A DNA stretch of 64,000 nucleotides from Roridomyces roridus (lineage: Eukaryota > Basidiomycota > Agaricomycetes > Agaricales > Mycenaceae), in contig JARKIF010000097.1 in assembly GCA_029378245.1 (NCBI GenBank), forward strand, positions 54,656 through 118,655, given 5' to 3'. Below, piece by piece: positions 1-10,477 of the stretch. The translations under genes and the position numbers were made by a program. The notes under the pieces are model-generated. The model saw only the letters and a list, made by a program, of their open reading frames with translations, was not told the DNA's origin and ran no database searches. Every line of letters begins with the position of its first letter. The first letter of the stretch is position 1.

Positions 1-870
1 CGGTACCAACGCACGCTGCCGGGCTTCGCATTCGTTGTCTATTGGATGGAAACCCACGAAGGGGACAAAGGATTTGTTGGCGAGTGTCAGTGTCGAGATG
101 GATGCGTTGCTTGGGAAAGCAGTAGACAGATCTGATAGTCGGGTATTTCAGATTGAACCACCCAAGGTTCAAGATGCTTGAATCACAGTGATTTTTCCGA
201 GGTTGGATTCAAGATCTTAGATTGCTGATGAATGGAAGTTCAAGTTCGAGGCCGCCGTGCACCTCCACCCTCACCTGCAGCGAAAATAAGCGGTCTCTGT
301 CCTCGACGATTTCAATCCCGCTCACGTCTGCGCCAGCCGAGGTGATGCAATCAGTTACTCGGCATCGGCATTTCAGGTGACGCGTTGTGATCGCGCTTGT
401 TCCTGACCACCATGGTATTCACCCTCCTCGGCAACTTTGATACACAACTGACCCCCAGGATCAACAATCTTTCGCACCACCATTGGGATGGTCTCGAAAT
501 GCCGTGTTCTTGCTGCGCCAGCCGCAAATGACCCGGATCGACCGTCGACGTGTGCCGAAAACCTGGGCCCATGGCGAAGAACGGGCCGAACCTGGACAGC
601 GACCGTTTCTTTCCACGCTGTTACAACTTGCGTCTGCTTTCCCAGGCGGTACTCTCAACATAAGTCAAGACGCGAAAACTGCAGCTGTGACCAGGCTCTC
701 GCTGATCGCTGATCAATTACCGAAGTCATCTCTTGTGCTCGGGCACTTACCATCAGAAGTCAGGTCCCGGCAATTGATCACCACATAAGCCCACTCCGAC
801 GAACGCCTCTCACGGCACCTCTATGTATCACTTGCTCTCTGACGAGACCTCATCGTATACAGACCATGTT
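1..870. other. No gene recognised
   Basis: I see no convincing coding exon here; open frames are short and lack family resemblance. Given the inverted duplication with the right end of the window, this stretch should correspond to the 5' part of the dehydrogenase gene, but I could not align it by eye before about position 830-870, so it is either strongly diverged or unrelated. Confidence 0.4.
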
Positions 871-2665
871 CCCCAACGCACTGCACCCAATCCTCGTCAA
901 GGTTCGCGGGATCCTCTGTGTTTCCTCTTCCCTGGTTCTTGTCTTGAGACGAATGAAAGAACATTAGATTCAAGGAATTGACCGCCTTTATGCACTGAGG
1001 ACCACGGAAGGAGTGAATTTCGCGGGGATTTTTCACCGAGAAATGACGAGAAATTCGCCCGGTAACGCAGTGAAATTCGCATAAAAAAGGTGAATTTCAC
1101 AGGGGAAATCAGTCCCAAATGTTCACGTACAAAACTGAGTTTTTCACTATACCTGTTCACCCCAACTCTCAGTGAATTTCGCTTGATTTCAACTGGATTA
1201 ACACTCAGGATTCAGGGGAAGTTCAATTAGAAAAGGCCTAGATTTCACTCAAGGAATGTGGTGAATGTTACTTGTAATTAGGGTGAAATGATACAAAGAT
1301 TGTTTACGACACGGGCTGGCCATCCATAACTCAAGCATCCTCCTCCCCAGAGTCGGGATCCGGGGTCAATTCAGGCAACGACGGTTTACGGGCTATGGTA
1401 CGGTCAATCAAGGATATATTTGATTCATCGAAGGTACGCACGTGAAGAAGACTGGCTGGGCGCACGGGGTGTGGACGACAAATTGGGGAATGCACCAACT
1501 TATAGTCAGAGTCGTGCGAGGGAGGAATGAGGAAGACGTACCGGGAGTCAGAGGCCCACTGTATTTGTCATCCTTGGAGCCTCCTCGTCGTTGGCAAGGT
1601 TCCTCGGCCCTTCGATCGAGCGGTAAGATACAGAAAAAGTAAGCGGGTGGACACGCACGAGGTCATTCCGTTTCTCGTCATTCTCTTCACCGGAAAGATT
1701 GAGTTTGCAGCAGATACGGTGACCTTGGACATAGTGGGTTGGGGAATGGAACCGACAGCGGGGATTTTAGACCGAGCTAGTCAAGAGGTGGAAGCCTCTA
1801 CGGCGTTGTGTTCACCCCGAGTGTGGGCGAGGACAGCTGTGGATAACTTGAGTCAGAGATGCAACAACAAAGCTAAAGAACCACGCACTGCGGAGTTCCC
1901 TTACTTGATTCATGTACCCCGGAGGCTCGACAGGTGAGGGCGTCTTCATTGTTTGAGGGCCTTCTTCAGCTAGGCCTTTTGTCGTTTCTTGAGGAGGAGT
2001 GCTTGCGCGGCGGCCGCTTGTCATCGAGAGTGTGTTGAGCGCAAGCAGACACTGTGCGGCGCCTACTGCTGGAAGGACGAGGTGCGTGTGTGTTTTCCTT
2101 GGCGAGACGGGGGATGTGGGGGTGAGAGTGGAGAGGGCGTCGTTGCGGAGATGAGTGTTAAAGGCTAAGAGTGGAGTAGTCTGTCACATGTGACATCTGA
2201 TCAAATGACTTCATTCTACTCCACACACCACTTGCCGACGGCCGTCCTCGCCAACTTGCTCGCCTGGCGACGAGGACAGCTCCTCGATCGTTGGTGGTGA
2301 CTCCGACAATCTCTAGTAGCAGGATCAATTACTATAGACATACTGCCAACATTAAATGATCTTCGGTGAAATTCACTAGAAAGGTATAGTGAATTGAGAT
2401 TTCACCTGAGAATGGGGCGAACACAAAATTTCACCCCTTGCTGTGAAATTTTTGGTTCACCCAAAAATTCAGTGAAATGTGAAGTTCACGGTGGGTCAGT
2501 GTGAAATTCACGTGTTCCGTTTTTCACAGTGATGAGCGCACATCCAGAGACGACGCGTCCTGTGATTGACACAGTGATCGAATTCGAGCAGGTGAAGGAG
2601 GCATATTCGTATCTTGACGCACAGCAGCATGTGGGTAAGATTGTCATTCGTGTTGCGCAGAGCTG
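871..2665 (+). pseudogene. 3' remnant of MDR alcohol dehydrogenase, split by a transposon
   Basis: Bases 871-992 and 2532-2665 together align with the last exons of the dehydrogenase at the right end of the window (reverse complement of about 62656-62985). The last exon reads in frame from 2532 to a TGA at 2663-2665 and encodes the C-terminal part of a medium-chain dehydrogenase/quinone-oxidoreductase-like protein (DTVIEFEQVKEAYSYLDAQQ region, then HVGKIVIRVAQS). The coding sequence is interrupted exactly after the ATG at 990-992 by a 1.5-kb CACTA-like element. No catalytic or NAD-binding exon was found upstream, so this is a dead fragment carried in by the inverted duplication. The alignment to the intact copy is direct; the family name rests on the other copy. 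Confidence 0.75.
993..2531. mobile_element. Non-autonomous CACTA-like DNA transposon
   Basis: The element starts CACTGAGG and ends TTTTTCACAGTG. Its ends are degenerate inverted repeats of the form CACTG-N6-ACGGAA-N3-GTGAATTTC. It is flanked by a 3-bp duplication ATG (990-992 and 2532-2534). The uninterrupted dehydrogenase copy near 62817-62822 has a single ATG at this site, so the borders are supported by an empty site. Both subterminal regions (about 1008-1290 and 2365-2530) are crowded with GTGAAATTCAC-like motifs in both orientations, as CACTA transposases use. The interior (about 1300-2360) has no transposase-like reading frame. CACT termini, a 3-bp target duplication and subterminal repeats are the classic CACTA/En-Spm signs. 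Confidence 0.75.
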
Positions 2666-2940
2666 AGCGGGCCTCAATATTCGAACATTGTCATGAACAC
2701 TGTCTACAAGTATGTACTATCCTTTCTGGAAAAAACCCTCAGGCTTGCTGAATGCGAGCATGGTCTGGTTTCGTTATATGAATGATGTCCTCCTCAAACC
2801 TGCCCGGAACACTCTTTTGATTTCTCCGCTTTCTGCTTGATCCACCGTGATCTGTGCGCCTACTTGGACTCTCTTGAGACCATCCGAGTCCGACGCGGGC
2901 GTGGATCAGCAAGTTGGTGATAGCCGTAATCGCCGGGAAA

Positions 2941-3603
2941 TAGGGCTGGGCACCGTAAACGTATCACACGGAATACGGCTCCGTAATACGGACACGGTGC
3001 CGTGCCGGGGCCTCTGGTAGCGATGTTCATACGGCCCGTGCTCAACACGGCTGTGTGCCGTATTTCCCGTATAAATACGGCCGTTACGGCCGTAATACGG
3101 GAATCCTCGGCAATCTCTCTTGAACACTGTTAGCGTGGTAGATTCGTGTCGGAATTCTCTCACCCGGTGATGTAAACAGGGTGGGCAAGTGGAGAAATGG
3201 CTTCCCCTTTAGGTGGGCGGGCTTGCGTGGGCTGGGGCGGGCATCGTTGATGTTTACGGCAGCCGCCATCAGCGCATCAACGTACCATCAACTATCAAAC
3301 TCGACGGCGGCAGATAGTTCCACCCCATGTTTTGCACGATGGAGGGTGGTTATGAGTGCACAGACCCAATCAGTCTGTAGGCACTAATGAATCTGGCGCC
3401 CCTTAATCATATTCACGCGAGAAATCATAGAACCCACTGACCATCAATTTACGGCCGTATTACGGAAATACGGCCGTATCCGGCACCGTGCCGTACCGTC
3501 GGCGATATCTGCTGCCATTTTACGGGCCGGAATGTCGCGGCCGTGTGCCAAAACGGCCGTAATTTCTACGGCCGTGTCCGTTACGGTACGGTGCCCAGCC
3601 CTA
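2941..3603. mobile_element. hAT-like MITE with ACGGCCGT-rich subterminal repeats
   Basis: Perfect 17-bp terminal inverted repeats TAGGGCTGGGCACCGTA bound this 663-bp element. It is flanked by an 8-bp direct duplication CCGGGAAA (2933-2940 and 3604-3611). The right-arm copy of the host gene (around 62425-62440) has the corresponding unoccupied site with a single copy of that segment. Eight-bp duplications and TAGGG-type ends are characteristic of hAT elements. Both subterminal zones are packed with palindromic TACGGCCGTA/ATACGG units, which could fold into a long hairpin. There is no transposase, so it is non-autonomous. Confidence 0.85.
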
Positions 3604-3910
3604 CCGGGAAAGGATCCACAGCAAAGGAATTCGAAGATGTAGTTGAACCAAGGTCCGAGGTAGCTCCCACCAGTATGAACCAGAACATTTGAAGCGCGGC
3701 GCTTTCGACGAGGATGGCGAGAATACGCTGAATTGAATTGGCAATCATTAATCAGCACTGGTTCGGAGGCTTGTGGAAACTTGACCCCCGGGCCACACAT
3801 ACTTACTATCAGATAGGATTCTGGGCTGGCTTTCGCACGCATGATGCGATAGACGATCGCAGCTGGGTCAACTTGAGTCACTGGATGGAGTACCACGGAA
3901 GGGACTGACC

Positions 3911-4396
3911 CAAGGGGCTTCAAAAATGCGAATTTCTTGTATGGGGTCTCCAATGTGTGATGTAGACTCCTGGGAGTATATGAAAAATTATTTGAGGCCA
4001 ATCGGCCCAGCGGTTGTCGAGGAAGAACGAAAAAGATTATTACTATATCGGTGGGGAGGGTAGGTACAGCCACTACCAAATACGGTAACTTCATGAGTGA
4101 GAGTTGGCGGGAGTTCGATTCAGTGAGCCGGCAAAAGCTTGGAGCATTTTTTATTCACTACTTGAACACCTTTTGAGTGGCCTGATAGACTCAACATGCA
4201 TTATGTACACAGAAAATATATATTCCTTCAACACGGGGGCTCTTGTGTGGTGTACTGAGGCGATGTTGCCCGGAGATAATGCCTAAAAAGGAAGATCTGA
4301 TGGCATCAATCATTACGTAGGGAGGGAGGGTCCTTGGACCCTCTGAAAAAAAAATTGGAAGGTATGTTACATTTTTCTTATCGTTGAAGCCCCTTG
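3911..4396. mobile_element. Second hAT-like MITE, in an intron of the seven-TM-type copy 1
   Basis: A 486-bp element with perfect 13-bp inverted ends CAAGGGGCTTCAA, flanked by an exact 8-bp duplication GACTGACC (3903-3910 and 4397-4404). The right-arm homologue near 62140-62160 lacks the insert and reads straight from the intron donor side into the region with a single CACTGGTCAG-like site. CAAGGG termini with an 8-bp target duplication fit hAT. It carries no transposase frame. It is unrelated in end sequence to the element at 2941-3603, so two hAT families have hit the same gene. Confidence 0.85.
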
Positions 4397-5151
4397 GACT
4401 GACCAGTGCTGTATAAATTGTTTCTAGTGCCGGCCAGTGGATCATTGGACTAGGGCAACGTGAATGGGACAGACTCACGCGAATGAAAACCAGAAAGCCA
4501 TTTGCGCAGCCGTGGGACCGGGGAGCAGCTGTTGGTTCTGTGATACAGCCAATGTTGACCCAACTGATGTTGGAAATGATCTCAGACTTCTTCCAATGAG
4601 CAGAACAAGGCTTCGCTCACCGCTGGCGCCCACCACGGCGAGGAATGGAAAAATCATAATTGTGCGGTTTCCGCCCCAGACGACCCAAAGACGATAAACC
4701 TACCGGGGTTTATATTGGGTGAAATGATACACAGACGTCAACGTACCAACAGAAGGTCCCCCAAGAAAATTGACACAAAAAACAATGCTTCCATGACTAG
4801 TTCTGTGTGCTCGCCGTTATAAAACTTGGTGGGAGTTCCCAGAGCAATGAATGCCAGATATCCTCGATAAACGACGATAGTCCAGTGCTTCAAAGCTTTC
4901 GATTACAATATGTGGGGAAAGAAAATGTGCAGACTCACAGCAGTTACTAAGAGGAAGAGGGCGGTGACTCCGAGGAAGGCCAGGGATGTAAAATTCTGCT
5001 TCCTTGAACGACTTTTCCCCGCAAGAGTCCGTCGCGTGGCGAGGAAGTAGATGTTAGAAATGAAGAGCAGTAAAACTATCCCGTAGAGAAGGCTGACGAC
5101 GATGAGAGTGGCAAAGTTTACCCGGACGCTGGTGTCGGTGATGCCCTGCAT

Positions 5152-6826
5152 CTGGATGGGCGGAAAGGAAGGGTGGGAGATGGAGGGAGCGGCTGGGTTC
5201 AAATAAGGATCGCCCTGGGAAGGTATCCATGCACACTGTTCATCGCGGAATCCAGTGATAGATGCCCGATTTCTGCCTTCTGGCGCTGCTGGTCGTGTGT
5301 TTGCAGCCCACCCCCATAAGTAGTACGGAGCCCCGGCTTGAAACGTGATGGTAATCTGTGCACTGACGTCCCCGCTTGCCAACCTTGGTCCTTAACGTGG
5401 GAACGGGGAGCGCGTGGTTGTACACGACCCACTACAATGGAAAAAAAATCCAGCCATAATGTACTCCGCCCGAGGGGACGGTGGCCACAGGTGCTGATGG
5501 CCCGAATTGAACCGCAATCCCGTTTGATTTGCTTGTGTGGCTGCCAGGCTAGTTCGGCATCTCAACAACTAATATTAAATTAGGGATGTGTTCCTGTATG
5601 CCATTGAACAGATGGTATTGGTTACACTAGGTCAATTGCGTTCGCTTTTGATGCACCATCAGTGGCTTGATCGGTTCATGATCAGTAGAGCCAATCACCC
5701 ATGCAAGACTTGGGGTGCGGGGCCGTTGCAAGCACGGCAGGATACGAGAACTTCCAGGGGTTTGAGCAAGGTTTGAGCTTGCCAGATCTGACTGAAAGGC
5801 AAGAACAGTGGACAGAGACAAGTTAGGTGTGTGGCTGTGCGCCAACTTCAAGTTGGCGTGACGTGACAGATGTGATGATGGTTAGTGATCACTGATCAAG
5901 TCACATGACAGTGCACAAAAGGCTGCACACTTTCTGCCACCAGTAGACGTAGCACTGTAACAATCGCAGCCAGAGCTCACCAAACCCTGTATATTTGTCA
6001 AGAAATGACAATGTAAAGGATCTCTCACCCACATGTTTAGGAACCCATCGCTTCGTAGTCAGATTGTGTGCTTGGCCCACAGAGTAGCTTCACCTGCAGC
6101 AGTGCAGGTGGTCCATCAGAGGTCTACAGCAGCAGTGGATCACTGGAGCCAAATTCCTGTCCAGCAATTCAACTGTGTTGTCCATGGGTATGAGGATACA
6201 GATTTGATGAGCATCAGTATCATCACGGAGTTCAACTCATTTTGAATGCCACTAATTTTCCTAATTTTCCTGAGGGCTGACATGCACATTGATGCATCCT
6301 AAGCTTCAAACGGACCTACATTGCAAAGACCCAGCACCTTTGGTGAGCCTGGAATGAGCTAATCACCTAAAGCAAGAAGATCAACAATATTATACATACT
6401 ATTGGATATGGGAGCTCATCTCTGCAGAGTGAAATTCAATTTCAACAACCAGAAGTGTACCTGCAAAATACCAGAGGGCTTTGTGAAAAACTGGAGGCTC
6501 CAGAGCGAAAGGAAAAATGAGCTGATGGGAGCTGTCAAAATCAGTGATTGTAGCCGCAAAAAGGAAATGCACAGCCGCCACAATCAAAAGTTGTAATGAT
6601 CCTAAAAGGTTGCCCAACTTCAAGTTCTGGCCTGACCGAATTTTAAAAGAACGAAGCAAGTAAGTTCTCGTAACCCTTCTCATAAGCAAGGCCAAGTAGT
6701 GGGATTTGGACTCTTTGCACCCTTTGAAGAACACTGAACAGGCAGTCAAAATAATTGTACGCCTCAATAAATATAAGACATGACATCTATATAATATGCG
6801 CACTTGGCGACAATCTTCCTTCCTTC
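5152..6826. other. Intergenic; conserved promoter block of the seven-TM-type subfamily
   Basis: About 5200-5300 (read on the minus strand) holds a block shared with the regions upstream of the copies at 59565 and 61363: GTGCATGGATACCTTCCC followed by TTATTTGAACCCAGCC just before the start codon. It is probably the core promoter/5'UTR that was duplicated together with the genes. From about 5450 to 6826 I see no gene; the region is AT-rich near 6380-6800. Confidence 0.5.
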
Positions 6827-9800
6827 CTACATGTAGACTTCAAATTTATTGCCACCAATTACCCCCCGAGACATCAACAACACCTCCTTATTTATATTTG
6901 CCAGATCAGCCAATTTCCTTTGAATTTCTGCGGCCTGGGTGGTCTGCGATGATCTTTCAAAGAGAATGCAAGCCTTTCGCCAAAGTATCTCAGCTCGATC
7001 CATTCTTCCTGCCCTCATGGCTAATTCACCCATCTGTGTCATGCATTCGGCCCTGCTGCGGTGGATGTCCATTGCGGTAAAACCCTCTAGGGCTACTTGA
7101 AACAGGGTTTCCGCAGTTTCATAATTATTCTCTGAAAGCAGCACATCCCCTAGACAGCGGAGTGCTTTGTGGATATCCAGTCTGCTTTTATGCCTCACAG
7201 AAAGGACCAGATAAATTACAGTGTATCTTGATGTCCATGGAAGGTCAATGCAGTTCCACAATGTGGTGTCTGCCAATCTTTCTAGTGCATAAAACATCAG
7301 TTCTGCACATTGGGAAACCGATGCCTGTAAGCATTCTTCAAACATGGTCTTGGCCTGGATCCACTTATGTTGTTTAAGTTGTAGGTTAGCAAGAACTGCC
7401 TGGCAAAGATGCAACCCAAGCTGAGATTGAACTCCTCTGAAGTATTCTTGGGCAGTGGCAATATTGAGTTCTACATCAGCCTCCCCAAGCTGTCCAATTT
7501 CAACATCAATTGTAGCAACATTGAGGGCACCATAGGCCTGATTTTCCCCGTCCACATCTTCAAGCATGAGTGGAACAAACACATTCCGTGCTTTTAGATA
7601 TTCTGATTTCAAGCGGTATATTTCCCCTTCTGCCTGTCGGGTATTGCGGTAGTATGCCCTATGTGGTCCAGATAATTCTGAGGTCTGCCTGGATCTTTGT
7701 GGATCAGAAACAGCCTGATTATAGTAGTCTAGTCCCTGAGAGCACAGGGCAGAGTATCCAAGTGCACTTGCTTCAGCACCCAGGTTTCCAGATATCTTTG
7801 CAAGTCTCTGGGCTTCTGTGGCATCAATTTTGCCTGCATCATATTGACCACATCTCCAATGTATGTGGGCAATTGATCCCAGGGCTTCCGCCCATGCACC
7901 AAGGTCTCCTGCTGTTTTTGCAGTTGCTACAACCTTCTGAAACCAGGCCATTGCCTGTTTGAAACCATCATCATTATGCCGGCAGTAATATCCACCCAGG
8001 GCACGATAAAGTAAGGCTGATGGTTGAGTACAAGTTGAGTAAGAGATTGGGAGTTGAAATCAGAAAACACTTACATTCTACTCCAGGGTCATTCGAATAC
8101 TGTAGACATTCTAGAGCTTGGGAAATCAGAATTTGTGGTGCCTGCGTTGCCTGGTCTGTTCCCCATGTAAATGCCACGGTGATGTATCCCACTTGAAGTT
8201 TGTGATCAGGTTGTTGGGACAACATTTTCTGAACCTGCTCCATAATTTTCGGGAGCTCATATTGGGGTTTGAACTTTGAAGTATTGAAGATATACCAAGA
8301 TGTATTTAATGTGCTGCTTCAAATCTGGATTTTCAGGATACAATCCCAAATACATCAACTTTATGATATTCCCAGCAATCTGTTGACGTTCTACGGTAAA
8401 GACCTTTGCCTCGGGAGATCCACGATATCGTTCATACATAGAGTGTAGCACGAATATATATGAATATTCGTCAAACTTTGAAAACTGATATTCGCATTCG
8501 CACGAATATTGATGGCAAATATTTGTGTATTAGTAAGCAGTATTCGCGAATATTTGTGAGTGGTGATTATTCAGCTTCAGCACCTCTGAATACTCATTTA
8601 AAGTGGGTGGTTGCAAGCTATTTGCAGGTAAAGTGCTATATCAGCTTCAGGCAGCAGTGTGGGTAGTCTGAAATGTCCTTCCAGCAAGTGCCCAGTGGTG
8701 GTAGCTCACAATGGGAATCAAATCTTGACAGATTGACAGAAGGGTATGCCAAAATAGACGGATCACTGGGTAAGTGTCATTGTGCATGAAATATGCTATT
8801 GACTGATGTGTGTGTACAAGTAACAAGCCGATTTGGCCGAGTGATGCCGAGTGATGCCGACGGATCAATCTTCCAAATTGAGCTCTGATATCATGTTGAT
8901 CAAGTCAGGATTAGCCGACAAATATTTGCGAATATTGACTTTTCCAAAACCTGATATTCGCATTCGCGCGAATAGCACAGCCACAGCCATTCACGAGTAC
9001 GAATATTCGTTATTCGCGAATACACAGCCACGAATATTCGTGACATTCGCCATTCGTGCTACACCCTAATGGCCTTGTCCAGTGGACCTTTCCAGGTCTT
9101 TCTGCACCTCGCATTATGACCTGTAGATTGATGATTAGCACAAGTTTGATTATTTAATTGTGTAAGGATTTCTTACAATCAATGAAAGATGGTCTATCTG
9201 AGTCAGAAGTGCCAGAAATTTCTCAACACCTGTCCGGACAGGAAGTGGATCCCATGCAGTTTCCAGGTTATCCAAGATAAGAAGACACCTAGATTGTTTC
9301 ATCAAAGCTTGTATCACACATTTGATTGGATTTTGTTCTGCTTTGAGACCAAGATGAGCTTCAATGAGGCCAGCTATGTCAAAACCTGTGGCAGCACATT
9401 CACACGGAATGAACCACCGCTGAGTATATAAATCAACCACGCTTGATCATGCAAAGCTGCTGTTGCAAGTGTTGTCTTTCCCATTCCACCTGGACCCAAG
9501 ATTGCAATCCGAGCAGGATTTCCAGTCTGAGACAACATTGTGATAATGTTTGCAAGCTCCGAATCCCGGCCTCAGAAGATTTTTGGTTTGGCAGGCAATA
9601 TTGCAGTTGAATTGCAACTATGAAAAGTAATCAGGAATGAGTGGAGGGATCCCTATCAGATGAATTGACCTTGAAATTGAACCATTCAATGTACTTGGAT
9701 AGATCTGCAAAGAGTTACAGATGGGGGTATTACTTGGAGAAGTTGGCTTCAAACCAGAGATGAGTTATCCGAGATTTCTCTATGGGATATGTTTTCAATA

Positions 9801-10477
9801 AGATCGAGCAGTTCCTGGTGTTTTCTCTCGGCAGCTGCCTTGATCTCCTGACTTGATTCCTCAGTTGCGGCTTGGGAATCAATCTGAGTGATATAAATGA
9901 AATTCAATGTCTGAGCTCAAATTGATCAATCACCTTGAACACAATCAATGCATCTGCCATCCCTGCATAGCATCTTTTCAGTAGAGCCTTGAGCTCATTT
10001 TGCTGAAACCATTGCTTGAACAGGTGTGCTTGTTGTTGGTCTTCAATGAATGTATGTATTTGGTGCAATGTCCTGAAGCAACAGACATAAGTAAGGGAAA
10101 AAATCGGTAAATTTTCATATTCACTTCATGAAAGTTCCAATGTGATCCAGAGTTGCAACAGGCAAGTTTGCTGGAGTGTTTGAGGTGAGGAGAAGTGATG
10201 CAATGGCGTAGAGTACTTGATGGATATTTTCCATCAGTTTGATACTGTGCTCTTTGTTTTTCTTGACATTCTGAGATTGATTGTAAAATTTGACCAAGCA
10301 ATTGTCCTAATTCCTTACCACAACTTTTGATATCAAAGAGGCAGTGGTGTTCAAAATTGCTCCAACAAAAGGGGTCCGGAAAGTTTGGTTAAGTTCTTCT
10401 AGAAGGGCAACAGCTGGTTCAAGACAGGTTATGATGGTTGTGAGCTGATTTGCAGTGCTGCTGTGGAGGTGAGGCAT
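6827..10477 (-). pseudogene. NLR-like protein (helical N-domain, NB-ARC, TPR), disrupted
   Basis: Probable start ATG at 10475-10477. The N-terminal exons (10477 to about 9900) encode a helical domain containing FRTPFVGAILNTTASLI, then NVKKNKEHSIKLMENIHQ, like the N-terminal domain of Agaricomycete NLRs that resembles the MLKL four-helix bundle. The nucleotide-binding domain follows: a Walker A motif LGPGGMGKTT (9471-9500), a Walker B-like CLLILDNLE near 9265, and a sensor-like MRGAERPGKVHWTRPL near 9070-9130. The C-terminus (8243-6827) is a run of TPR-type helices with the family ending ALEGFTAMDIHRSRAECM. It is broken three ways. A TGA at 9572-9574 falls in PKIF-GRDSEL just before the P-loop. 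A 626-bp element sits at 8441-9066. The winged-helix region (about 200 residues expected) is missing at the insertion. Such STAND proteins are associated with fungal immunity and incompatibility; this copy is very probably non-functional. Confidence 0.8.
8441..9066. mobile_element. TIR element (MITE) inside the NLR pseudogene
   Basis: The ends are near-perfect inverted repeats: TAGAGTGTAGCACGAAT at the left (from 8439 if the TA is counted) and TAGGGTGTAGCACGAAT on the minus strand at the right (to 9068). Subterminal zones 8455-8560 and 8920-9055 are dense in palindromic ACGAATATTCGT units. The core (8570-8900) has no coding sign. The TAGGGTG-type end resembles the hAT-like MITE at 2941, but the 8 bp outside each end (TTCATACA and ATGGCCTT) do not match. 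That is expected if host sequence on one side was deleted, which the missing NLR domain independently suggests. Confidence 0.75.

Larger units (their letters stand above)
2739..5151 (-). pseudogene. Seven-TM-type membrane protein, copy 1, with two transposon insertions
   Basis: This is the inverted partner of the gene at 61363-62617. The ATG at 5151 opens exon 1, which encodes the family's first two hydrophobic helices and the signature FLATRRTLAGKSRSRKQNF. Further exons match the right-arm copy, including WVVWGGNRTIMIFPF near 4650 and the last exon (NLLIHARVGLGW) near 2900, with a stop at 2739-2741. Two elements interrupt it. One lies in the last coding exon (2941-3603), inside the conserved FPAI segment. 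The other lies in an intron (3911-4396). The exonic insertion should abolish the C-terminal helix, so I call it a pseudogene. The upstream sequence shares a block GTGCATGGATACCTTCCC with copies at 59565 and 61363. Confidence 0.7.

Noticed and set aside
2941..3603. Tc1/mariner-type element with TA duplication
   Set aside because: TA flanks both ends, but a longer exact 8-bp duplication CCGGGAAA lies outside it and matches the empty site, so TA belongs to the terminal repeat and the element is hAT-like.
3444..4094. 216-aa minus-strand open frame
   Set aside because: It runs from inside one MITE, across host intron/exon sequence and into the second MITE; palindromic ACGGCCGT units keep it open by chance.
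8455..9055. CRISPR-like or origin-like ACGAATATTCGT repeats
   Set aside because: Units are palindromic, irregularly spaced and confined to the two ends of a TIR element.
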